Assembly: GCA_016793115.1 (NCBI GenBank)
Contig: JAEUIN010000278.1
Span: 1 to 38,736, forward strand
DNA: 38,736 nucleotides
Origin: Planctomycetaceae bacterium
GTDB taxonomy: Bacteria > Planctomycetota > Planctomycetia > Pirellulales > PNKZ01
Reading direction: 5' to 3'
Shown here: positions 25,530 to 34,000 of the stretch, piece by piece
Layout of the letters: each line of letters opens with the position of its first letter
Position numbering within the stretch: the first letter of the stretch is position 1
The notes under the pieces: generated by a model
Databases searched by the model: none
Told to the model about the DNA's origin: nothing
Seen by the model: the letters and a program-made list of their open reading frames with translations, nothing else
Translations under genes and position numbers: made by a program

Positions 25530-26578
25530 GGTTCGATCTTCAACTCGTTGAGGTTTTGCGGTTTTTCGGCTGCTTCGGCCGCACGACGAGCACGACCCAC
25601 GATGGGTCCGCGATCGAGTACCGAGGTTTTCGTCAGCCGGTAGGCGTAAACGGAGAGGAAAATCATCAACGCGATGCCGATTCCTAAGAGCGGCAATACC
25701 CACTTGGCAGGCAGGCCCGGCGGCAACCCGGGAACCTGCGCCGCCGCGTCTTCTGCCATTTGCTGCGGGCCGGCGGCCGGCGTCCAGTGGAGCGTCTTGG
25801 CGAGCACGAGCGGCGAGCTGCGAAACACGTTCCGCCCTTCGGCGTCGCGCTCTTCGCTTGGATAGCCGAGCCGCTTGTAGAAATAGCCCGACGCTTCGAC
25901 CTGCTGCGGGCCTTGGCCCAGCGGATAATCGGGCGGCATGTCGAGGCAGAGAAACACCAGCGGCACGCGCCCGCCGGCCGGCTTGAGCCACACTTCGTAA
26001 TACTTCTCGATGCCGTGCGGATTAACGTTCGCCTTCTGCGGCACGATGCGCACCGCTTCGCCCGAGAGCGTGACGATCTCACCGCGATAGCGATTCGACT
26101 GCTCGGAGAGTTGGCGAAACGTGACCGGACCGAGCGAGGCCAGGCGAACGTCGCGCTCATCCGCTTCGTCGAGGGCTCGCAGCGCGCGATACAGACTTTC
26201 TTCCTCGGCGGCGCGATAGACGGCGTCGTCTTCGAGTTTGGCGAACAGGTCGGGGCTCAGACCGCCGAAGAGCGTGTTTTTGTCGTCAACGGCCTTGGTG
26301 TCGCCGCGCGCTTGGACGACGCCCGGCTCGTCGGCCGGTTTCTCGACCTGCGCCACGGCGTTGTCGGCCGGGCCGACGGCGTCGTGGTCGGTCGCCGTCG
26401 TCGTCGTCTTGCCGATGCCGAACAGTTGCGCCCACTTTTCCGGATTGCCGCCGCGGGCCAGCCAGAGTCCGGCGGCGAAGATGAGCAGCACAATCCAGAA
26501 CGGCCGCTGAAACTTGTGACCGAGGTAATTCGGCGGCCGGCCGGCGGCGCGCCCTTCGGCGGTGCGGAATTTAAGCAC
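25526..26578 (-). CDS. Two-TM membrane protein, unknown function, paralog of the downstream protein
   Basis: No named family is recognised. It has 350 residues from a GTG at 26578 (VLKFRTAEGR), with no internal start that would keep the first TM. TM1 is at about 26-41 (PFWIVLLIFAAGLWLA) and TM2 at about 293-313 (WVLPLLGIGIALMIFLSVYAY). Between them lies an acidic linker and one module, RGEIVTLSGEAVRIVP...KYYEVWLKP...VPLVFLCLDMP...GYFYKRLGYPSEE, ending in SPLVLAKTLHWTPA. This is clearly similar to the second module of the downstream protein. The cytoplasmic tail ends NLNELKIEP, sharing LNELK with its partner. The two genes overlap by four bases and are divergent to the ECF sigma factor. A stoichiometric membrane complex is plausible. 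Confidence 0.8.
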   Translation of the reverse strand: MLKFRTAEGRAAGRPPNYLGHKFQRPFWIVLLIFAAGLWLARGGNPEKWAQLFGIGKTTTTATDHDAVGPADNAVAQVEKPADEPGVVQARGDTKAVDDKNTLFGGLSPDLFAKLEDDAVYRAAEEESLYRALRALDEADERDVRLASLGPVTFRQLSEQSNRYRGEIVTLSGEAVRIVPQKANVNPHGIEKYYEVWLKPAGGRVPLVFLCLDMPPDYPLGQGPQQVEASGYFYKRLGYPSEERDAEGRNVFRSSPLVLAKTLHWTPAAGPQQMAEDAAAQVPGLPPGLPAKWVLPLLGIGIALMIFLSVYAYRLTKTSVLDRGPIVGRARRAAEAAEKPQNLNELKIEP

Positions 26579-26659
26579 GAAAAACTCGCGAGAGGTGGCG
26601 ACTGGGGAGTGCGATTCCGCTGCGGCGGCGATGGCGGCGTCCGGCGGAACGACTAATCT

Positions 26660-26665
26660 ATTGTA
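26660..26665 (-). promoter_or_regulatory. Possible -10 element (TACAAT) for the paralogous membrane protein pair
   Basis: On the minus strand CTATACAATAG gives TACAAT, 82 bases before the GTG at 26578. It is the third TACAAT hexamer upstream of a gene in this window. No good -35 is seen. Confidence 0.3.
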
Positions 26666-26820
26666 TAGGGCCGCCGACCGACGTTCATTCGGGCCTCCTC
26701 AATTCATTTATTCCCAACAGTTTACGTGATTCCACGCCGAGCTTCGGGAATAATCGCGGCGTCGCTCGCCGAACCACGCTGCGGAGGGCAAGGCGGCTCC
26801 AAAAACGAAGGGATCTCCCT

Positions 26821-27327
26821 TTGGCTTTAACACAAGCGGACTTCAATCGATTGATCGGTGAGCACGGCGATGCTCTGTATCGCACGGCTTATCGATTGAT
26901 GGGAAACGCGCACGATGCCGAAGACATCGTGCAAGAGGCGTTTCGTTCGGTGTGGAAGAGTCGAGATCGTTACGAATCGGAGCGAGGCGATCGAGCTTGG
27001 CTGCTGTCGATCTTACGGCGACGAGCCGTCGATCGTTGGCGGAAGCGCGATTCGACCGAACGCACCGGCGGCGACGAATTGGACCGGCTCGCCGTGCGCG
27101 GAGCCGACCCGCTTGAAAACCAATACACCGACGAAGTGCAGCATGCGCTCGACGGATTGCATGTCGATTTGCGGGAAACTTTGCTTTTAGTCGTGGTCGG
27201 CGAACTGACCCACCAGGAGACGGCCGATCTGCTGGACATTCCGATCGGCACGGTGCTCTCGCGCGTGAGTCGCGCGCGGCGGCAGTTGCGCGAGCGCTTG
27301 CAGGCGGAGAAGAAGCACGCGGTGTGA
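26821..27327 (+). CDS. ECF-type RNA polymerase sigma factor
   Basis: This sigma-70 family protein has 168 residues. The TTG at 26821 is supported by AAGGGA seven bases upstream and by the completeness of region 2. No ATG precedes region 2. Region 2 spans ALYRTAYRLMGNAHDAEDIVQEAF and WLLSILRRRAVDRWR. Region 4 spans LLLVVVGELTHQETADLLDI and the helix-turn-helix IPIGTVLSRVSRARRQLRERL. Regions 1.1 and 3 are absent, as expected for ECF factors. There is no canonical zinc-binding anti-sigma gene next to it. Instead the next gene, 20 bases on, encodes a membrane protein with a cytoplasmic N-terminus and an external VWA domain that could play that part. Confidence 0.93.
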   Translation: MALTQADFNRLIGEHGDALYRTAYRLMGNAHDAEDIVQEAFRSVWKSRDRYESERGDRAWLLSILRRRAVDRWRKRDSTERTGGDELDRLAVRGADPLENQYTDEVQHALDGLHVDLRETLLLVVVGELTHQETADLLDIPIGTVLSRVSRARRQLRERLQAEKKHAV

Positions 27328-27347
27328 GGCGCGTGAAGAACTGACGA

Positions 27348-29513
27348 ATGAACTTCGACGACACCGAACTCGACGCCGAACTCGATCGCCGGCTGAAGGC
27401 CGTGACGACGCCGCGCGAGTTCCTCGCGCGCTTGGCGGCGATCGCCGACCCCGATGCGGCGGGCGACGCGATTCTCGATCGGAGCTTGGCCGACGTCGTC
27501 GTTCCGGCCGGCTTGGACGAGCGTCTTTGTGCGCTCGCCTCGGAAGCCGTTGCTGCCGATGATGCCGCGCTCGACGTCGTTTTGCGCGACGTCGCAGTCC
27601 CGCGCGGCCTCAAGCCCGGCTTGCGGCGGATTCCCGCGCGGCGCGCGCGTTTCGTCGGCAGCTTCGCGGCGGCGGCGCTGTTTGCGCTCGTCGCGGCTTG
27701 GCAGTGGTTGCCACAACTGCGCGCCCCGTCGACGCAGAATCCGCTCGCCGTCCAACCGGCCGTCGACGACTCGCCTGTGTTGAGCTTGCGTGAGCGTCTG
27801 GCGGCGGCGGGCGACCTGCGATTCGCGCCGCCATCCGAGCCGATCGTGCCGCAACCGGCCGTAATCAACACCGTCGACGTTGCGCTCGCCTCCGAGCAAG
27901 CGCGGTTGGAGCGAAGCGTTTTCAACATGCTGGCGTCGCAGCGTCGCGGGCCCGACGTGTTTCACCAAACCGCGTGGGCCATGGGGCGCCCGACGGCCGG
28001 AGTGAGCGGCATACTCGGTGCGCCGCCGCGCGACGACCTGCCCGACGTCGTGCGGCCGGCCTTGCGCGCGGCCCGCGGCGTCGATGTGCCGCTTGGGGCC
28101 GACGATCGCAAATTCCTCCTTGATTACGGTGTGTTTCCGCGGGTAACACCGCGCGAGTTTCCGACTTCGGTCGTGCCGTTGGTGAACGATACGACCGGTT
28201 ATGAAGAGGCCCGCGCCTCGCTGGCCGCCGGCCAATGGCCGGACGCTGCACAGATGCGGGCCGAGGAGTTTTTGGCCGCGGTCGAGTTCGGCTACGGTCG
28301 CCCGACCGATGCCGCCGCCCGCGTAATCGCGGCCGGAGCTCTGGCGCCTTGGAATCCGCCGTCGGTCATGGCGCCGCCCTTGCCTGGACGTCCGGCTGCG
28401 CCGCCGGAGCAGATTGCGCGGCTGTTGCAAGTGTCGGTGCAAGCGCGCGAGCTGCCCGCTGCGAAGCGGCCGGCGACGTATCTCACCGTCGCGGTCGATC
28501 TCACGACGAGCATGCGAGCCGGCGGACGTTTGGCGATGGTGAAGAGTGCGCTGGTCGCCTTAGCGAATCGCTTGGGGGGCGGCGACCGGATCACGCTCGT
28601 CGCTCTGGGCGGCGCGAACCCCGTCGTCGTCGAAGAAGCCGGCCGAGCCGAACTCGAACAACTCTTGGCGGCGATCGATTGGCTTGCCGCCGGAGGAGCG
28701 GGAAGTTTGTCGTCGGGCACGCTCACGGCATGCGCCGCGGCGGCGCGGCGCGAACTACCTCGCTCCGTCGAGCGACGTGTCGTGATCGTGAGCGATGCGT
28801 TCAGCGAGTTCGATCCGAAGGGCGTGCGCACCGTCGAACGCTTCCTGCAAACGTCGGCGGCTCGCGGCTTGAAGTTGGACCTGATCGACGTCAGCCGCGA
28901 GAACGAAGAATCGGCCTGGAGCGAAATGGTTCGGCGTCGCGACGGCCGGATGTTTCGCGGCGACACGACCGAGCGAATCCGCTCGGCGCTGATGGAAGCG
29001 CTCACCGGTCGCGGACAGGTCGTCGCGTCGGAGGCCGTGTTGACGATCGAGTTCAATCCGCAGTCGGTCGCCTCGTATCGGTTGATCGGCCACGAGCCGA
29101 CGGCGCTCGCCGGGCTTTTGCCGCGCCGTGTCGAAGTCGATCTGCATGCCGGACAGGCGGCGACGATGCTCTACGAGGTGCAACTCACCGGCGGCAAAGT
29201 ACAAGACGTGGCCACGGCCACGCTCCGCTGGCGCGATCCGAGCGACGGGGCGCCGCGGGAAGCCGTGCAGAAAATCACCCGCTCGACGCTGGCGACCGAA
29301 TTTGCGAAAGCCTCGCCGCAGTTGCAATTGGCCGTGGTGGCGGCGTCGGCGGCGGCGCATCTGAGGCAATCGCCGTGGGGCGATAACGTCGCACCCGAGG
29401 TGGTGCTACAATGGGCGCGGCGCTTGCAAGGGCTCGGCACGGTGCGCGGCGTGGAGCCGTGGATCAAGCTGGTCGACCAAGCGCGCAAATTGCCGCCCCC
29501 GCGGCGTCGCTAA
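27348..29513 (+). CDS. Membrane-anchored VWA-domain protein (YfbK-like), possible sigma-factor partner
   Basis: This protein of 721 residues starts 20 bases after the sigma factor. Residues 1-100 are hydrophilic and presumably cytoplasmic. One TM lies at about 103-122 (FVGSFAAAALFALVAAWQWL). The external part has a YfbK-like N-terminal segment (YGVFPRVTPREFPTSVVP, FLAAVEFGYG) and a von Willebrand A domain starting YLTVAVDLTTSM. The MIDAS motif is D384-L-T-T-S, with Thr in place of the first Ser. The conserved Thr (SSGTLTA) and Asp (VIVSDAFSEF) are present, so metal binding is likely. The C-terminal region (DVATATLRWRD, LAVVAASAAAHLR) fits the domain usual at the end of YfbK proteins. Position and topology resemble an anti-sigma factor with a sensory ectodomain, but this is inference. 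Confidence 0.85.
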   Translation: MNFDDTELDAELDRRLKAVTTPREFLARLAAIADPDAAGDAILDRSLADVVVPAGLDERLCALASEAVAADDAALDVVLRDVAVPRGLKPGLRRIPARRARFVGSFAAAALFALVAAWQWLPQLRAPSTQNPLAVQPAVDDSPVLSLRERLAAAGDLRFAPPSEPIVPQPAVINTVDVALASEQARLERSVFNMLASQRRGPDVFHQTAWAMGRPTAGVSGILGAPPRDDLPDVVRPALRAARGVDVPLGADDRKFLLDYGVFPRVTPREFPTSVVPLVNDTTGYEEARASLAAGQWPDAAQMRAEEFLAAVEFGYGRPTDAAARVIAAGALAPWNPPSVMAPPLPGRPAAPPEQIARLLQVSVQARELPAAKRPATYLTVAVDLTTSMRAGGRLAMVKSALVALANRLGGGDRITLVALGGANPVVVEEAGRAELEQLLAAIDWLAAGGAGSLSSGTLTACAAAARRELPRSVERRVVIVSDAFSEFDPKGVRTVERFLQTSAARGLKLDLIDVSRENEESAWSEMVRRRDGRMFRGDTTERIRSALMEALTGRGQVVASEAVLTIEFNPQSVASYRLIGHEPTALAGLLPRRVEVDLHAGQAATMLYEVQLTGGKVQDVATATLRWRDPSDGAPREAVQKITRSTLATEFAKASPQLQLAVVAASAAAHLRQSPWGDNVAPEVVLQWARRLQGLGTVRGVEPWIKLVDQARKLPPPRRR

Positions 29514-29545
29514 GCCGCCCACCGCCTCCATCAACCGGTCGCGAA

Positions 29546-30673
29546 ATGAAACTCGTGCCACGTCTCGCGCGATCGGCGGCCATCATCGCCCTGACCGCTT
29601 ACTCCGTCGCGCCGCTCGGTGCGGCCGACGACGCTCCTTCGGCCGAGGCCCAAGTGCCGCTCGCGCCGCCGTCGGTTGTCGGCCAAGCGGCCGAATTAGC
29701 GCAATCGTCGCTCACGGCGCCCGACGCCGCGACGCGAAAGCGATTGCTCGCCAAAGCCCAAACGCTGCTTGAAACGTTTCTGGAAGAGACGCCGACGCAC
29801 CCCGATGCGCCGCAGGTCGAGATGCAACTTGGCGCGGTCCTAGTCGCCGCCGGTCGTGGGCTGGCCGGCGATGCGGCGACGGCCGCGGAACCCGCCCCCC
29901 GGGAGGAGTTGTTGTCCGAGGCGCGCCGTATGCTCGTCGCTGCCGAAACGCGCCTCGCCGTCGCGATCGATCAATTCCGCAGCGCCGCGAAGCCGGGCTC
30001 GCAAGGTCACGGCGATCCGAATTCGACGGCCATGAAGCGGCGCAATGCCGCCCGCGGGTATTTGATGCAATCGTTGATGTACTACGCCGGGGCTCGCGAA
30101 GAATTGGCCCTCACATACCCGGTCGACTCCGCCGAGGCCCGCGACAGTTTTCAGGTGGCGGCCGATCGTTACGACCAGATCTACAAAGACTATCGAACGT
30201 TCTTGGCCGGGCTCACGGCCCGGCTCAAACAGGGACAATGCTACAAGCAACTTGGCGATACCCGCCGCGCATTGGGGTTATACAACGACTTGCTGACGCA
30301 ACCGGACGATCTGCCGGTACTGCATCGTTTACGGGTTTCGGCGATGTATCTCTCGCTAGAATGCTGGACGACTGAACAGGAGAAGCTCTACGAGTTGGCT
30401 TTTTCGCAGGGTGAGGAATATTTGAGCGGGCTTCGCCCCGAAGAGAAGTCGTGGCCGGAGTGGCAGGCCGTGCGTTACTACACGGCGCTCGGCTACCGGT
30501 TGGCGGCCGACGCTCAGCCGGAGTCGAAGCCGGCCGCGCAGCGCGAGGCCGATCGCCGCAGTTGGCTCGAAGCGGCCGGCTCGCACGCGGCCGAATTGGC
30601 CGAGGAGGCCGGACCGTATCAGGCCGCGGCCGGCGAATTGGCGGCGGCGGTCGAGCAACTGCGGCAACAATAA
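29546..30673 (+). CDS. Secreted helical-repeat (TPR-like) protein, half-length paralog of the large TPR protein
   Basis: This 375-residue protein starts at ATG 29546 (MKLVPRLARS), 32 bases after the VWA gene. A signal peptide (AAIIALTAYSVAPLGAA) precedes alpha-helical repeats of TPR type. It aligns with roughly the first 400 residues of the 1084-residue protein encoded at 31015. Examples are VEMQLGAVLVAAGRG against AETQLGAVLVERGRA, IYKDYRTFLAGLTARLKQGQ against IYKDYRTLIAGLAARLQEGQ, and ALGLYNDLLTQPDDL against ALGLYNDLLGQPDEL. It then ends cleanly with a helical tail. The gene appears intact rather than eroded. I infer a duplication that kept only the N-terminal module. Both proteins probably act in the periplasm, perhaps on the same partner. 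Confidence 0.85.
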   Translation: MKLVPRLARSAAIIALTAYSVAPLGAADDAPSAEAQVPLAPPSVVGQAAELAQSSLTAPDAATRKRLLAKAQTLLETFLEETPTHPDAPQVEMQLGAVLVAAGRGLAGDAATAAEPAPREELLSEARRMLVAAETRLAVAIDQFRSAAKPGSQGHGDPNSTAMKRRNAARGYLMQSLMYYAGAREELALTYPVDSAEARDSFQVAADRYDQIYKDYRTFLAGLTARLKQGQCYKQLGDTRRALGLYNDLLTQPDDLPVLHRLRVSAMYLSLECWTTEQEKLYELAFSQGEEYLSGLRPEEKSWPEWQAVRYYTALGYRLAADAQPESKPAAQREADRRSWLEAAGSHAAELAEEAGPYQAAAGELAAAVEQLRQQ

Positions 30674-31014
30674 ACCTTGCGGTCGTGAAATCTCGCCGGT
30701 GTGCGAGCGGTCGCATGGCCGTGCCGCAGACCTAGTGAGTCCCGGATTCGACGACGTTTTTCCGCCGCTGCTTGATATGCAAAAATCGTGGTTATAAGCT
30801 GAGACACACGGCCGGGTTCGTTTGACGGCGTTCGCCCGTCGCTCCCCGGCGCACTTCCGAAAGTTCCGTTCTCCCGCACGTAGTTCCTTTCTTGTCCGCC
30901 CCCAGGTTTTACGCCGTTGAGTGATTTGCGCACCGTTTCGGCCGGGTTCGACTCGGCAAGCCGGAAACGGGGCGGGGCGCTCGGCGTCTCCATATCAGTT
31001 GAAGGACGACACGG
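30674..31014 (+). other. Intergenic region with putative promoter and long leader before the large TPR gene
   Basis: This region of 341 bases shows no credible small gene. It contains a promoter-like pair at 30772-30798 (listed separately), which implies a leader of about 210 bases. AAGGA at 31002-31006 is the ribosome site for the ATG at 31015. Confidence 0.5.
30772..30798 (+). promoter_or_regulatory. Putative sigma-70-like promoter for the TPR/ExbB/ExbD genes
   Basis: TTGATA (30772-30777) and TATAAG (30793-30798) are separated by 15 bases, slightly short. The AT-rich content stands out from the flanks. It would allow the large TPR gene and the genes after it to be transcribed apart from the sigma-VWA unit. 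Confidence 0.4.
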
Positions 31015-34000
31015 ATGAAGCGAGTTAGTCTGTTCGCTCGACGAATTGCGATCGCCGCGGCCTCGGCCGCCGCACTGAGCGCCCCGCTCGGCACGGCTCC
31101 GGCCCGGGCCGCCGAAGAATACGAACGGTTCCTCAACGGCCTCCGCGAACGCAGTCTCTACGACGTCGCGATCGACTATCTGAACTCGATGCGCAATAGC
31201 CCGCTGCTCTCCGAAGAACAGCGGCAGATGATCACGTTTGAAGAAGCCCGCACGTTCCTCGACGCCTCTCGCTCGGAGCGCGACCCGGTCGAACGCGACA
31301 AGATGCTCGACGGCGCCCGCGATAAGTTCAAGGAATTCGTCGCGAAGAACTCGCAACACCCGCAGGCTCCCGGCGCGGAAACGCAACTCGGCGCGGTGCT
31401 CGTCGAACGCGGGCGGGCCAAAGTCGAGCAGGCGCTGCGGCCGGAATTCGAGAAAGACAAAGCGAAGCTCATGGACGAAGCTCGCAAGTTCTTCACGGAA
31501 TCGGAATCCGTGTTCAAGGCGGCCGAAGAAAAGTTCGCCGCGTTGTTGGGCACGTTTCCCAAATTCATGGCCCCGAACGACGAGCGCGTCGCGCTCCGCG
31601 AGCGGGCCAAGGGAGATTTGATCCAGGCCCATATGTTCCACGCCAAGGGCTTGTACGAAAAGTCGCGCACGTTCGCGGCGAAGTCGCCCGAGTGGACGCA
31701 AGCCTTGAAGACGGCCGCCGAGAAATACGGCGCGATCTACAAGGACTATCGCACGCTTATCGCCGGCCTCGCCGCGCGGCTGCAGGAAGGGCAGTGCTAC
31801 CAAGAACTCGGCGACGTCAAACGCGCCCTCGGCCTCTACAACGACTTGCTCGGCCAGCCCGACGAGCTTAAGACGCTGCGCCCCTACAAGGCCAGCGCGA
31901 TGTACCTCTCGCTGCAATGCTGGACGGCCGAATCCGAGAAGCTCTACGAGCTCGCCTCGATTCAGGCCGACGAGTTCATTCGCGCCTCGAGCAACGACGA
32001 ACTCATTCGCCCCGAATGGCTCGCCGTGCGTTACTACGGCGCGCTCGCTAACGAACTCTACGCCGCGACCCTCCCGGCCGACGCCAAGGGGCAGGAGGCC
32101 AACAAGAAGCAGAATGCCCTCGATAAGGCGGCGGAATACGCCGAAGTCGTGGCGAGCACCGCGAACGAATATCAAGACTTGGCCCGCGTGCTGCTGCAAC
32201 GGATGGGTCAAAACGTCGACAAGACCCGCGAGCCGCGCACGTTCCTTGAAGCGCAGAACCGCGGGACCGACGAGATGAGCAAGTTCTCCGCGGCGTTGGC
32301 CGAAGCGCAAAAGGGGGGCGACCAAGCCCAAGCCAAGCTGAAGGAAGCCGACGAACATCGCGCGGCCGCGCTCGACATGTTCGGCAAGGCCTTGAAGCTG
32401 GTCAATGAAGACACGAGCCTCGAAGACAAGAACATCGTCCGCTACTACATCTGCTACCTGATGTTCACGCAGCAAAAGACTTACGAAGCTGCGGTGATCG
32501 GCGAGTTTCTGTTGAAGTTTTATCCCAACAGCGGCGGCGCTCGCTCCGCGGCCAAGATCGCCTTGGCCTGCTATGTGACTGAGTATCAAAACAATCAGGC
32601 AGCACTGCTAGGTCCTGCCGTTGACGTTGGAGAAGGTTCATCCGCAGGCAGTGTAGCGCCGCGGGGAAGCGGAGTGAGAGCCCCGGTGAATCCGGAGTAT
32701 GACCGCAACAAGATGTACGCCATCGCCTCGGAAATCACTAAGCGCTGGGCCGGCGAGCAAGACGCCGACGACGCCTGGAACATTCTCCTGGCGATCGCCA
32801 TCAACGAGCGCAACGTGCCTGAAATCCTCAATACGCTCGGCAAGATTCAGGAAACCTCGGCCACGCGCAGCGACGCCGAGATGCGGGCCGGCAGCACCCT
32901 TTGGATGCTCTACAACGAGCAGCTCACGCTCGACGACGGCGCGCCCAGCAAGCTCCCCGCCGACAAGATGCAGCAACTCGCCGTCGACGCCAATAAAGTG
33001 CTGGAAGCGGCGATCGCCCGCGATCGTCCGAAGATCGCCGGCATCGAGCAGCTCACGTTGCAGCATGCCGAGGCGATTCGCTACCTCTGCGAAACGCGCG
33101 TCGCCCTCGGCCAAAACGACAAGACGCTCGAATTGATCGAAGACCCGAAAATCGGCTTGCTGCCGCTCGTTCGCGGCGCGGCGAAAAACCCGGCCGCCAC
33201 GGTCGAACCGGTGCCGCTCGAGACCTACAAGCTCGCGCTGCAGGTCTACATTTTGAACAACAAGGTCGACGAAGCGCAGAAGCTCATCCCCGAGCTCGAC
33301 GCCTTAATGGCCAAGAGCGGCGGCAACACCAAGGAGCAGCTCGCCGGAACCTATCTGAACCTAGCTCTCCGCTTGGAGAAGCAAGTCGATCAGAACCGGC
33401 AAAACAACAACGCCGCCGGCATCAAGGCCGCGGCCAAGGGTTTCCAGTTCTTCCTCACGCAGGTCGTCAACGCCTACTTGGTCCCCTCGGCCGAGTTCGC
33501 CGCGCTCGATCCGCAAAAGAAGGACATGCACTTCCAGAACGTCAACTGGGCGTCGGAAAACATGTTCAAGCTGGCCGACGACTTGCTGAAGCAACCGCAG
33601 CCGACGGCCGAAGATCGCACGATGGCCGAGCAGTTGCTTGCCGAGTCGTCGAAGGTCGACGAACAACTCGCCCCGATGACGACCGAAGGGAGCGACGCGC
33701 AGCTCATCGTCAAGCTGCGCAACGCCCGCACCAAGCGTCGCGCGGGCGATTTCGAAGGAGCCGTCAACGGCATGGCCGGCATTCTCGCGGCCCGCCGCAA
33801 TCTGATGGAAGCCCAGGTGGATGCCGCCCAGGCGCTGGCCGATTGGGCGATCGCCAAGAAGGATCCCGCGCAGTTCAACTACGCGATCGGCGGCGCCAAG
33901 CCCGATGAAAAAGGGGACAACATCATCTGGGGTTGGAAGCGCATCGCCGACACGATGCGCCGCGTGCCGCAGTTCGCCCCGCCGGTGAAGCCGGCCGACG

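Noticed and set aside
26970..28442. Minus-strand open frame of 490 codons opposite sigma and VWA genes
   Set aside because: It is antisense to two genes with strong family motifs. The Arg-rich product has no motif of its own.
30619..32589. Minus-strand open frame of 656 codons opposite the TPR genes
   Set aside because: It spans two well-supported plus-strand genes and the promoter region between them. The apparent Leu/Val/Phe-rich blocks mirror the opposite-strand codons.
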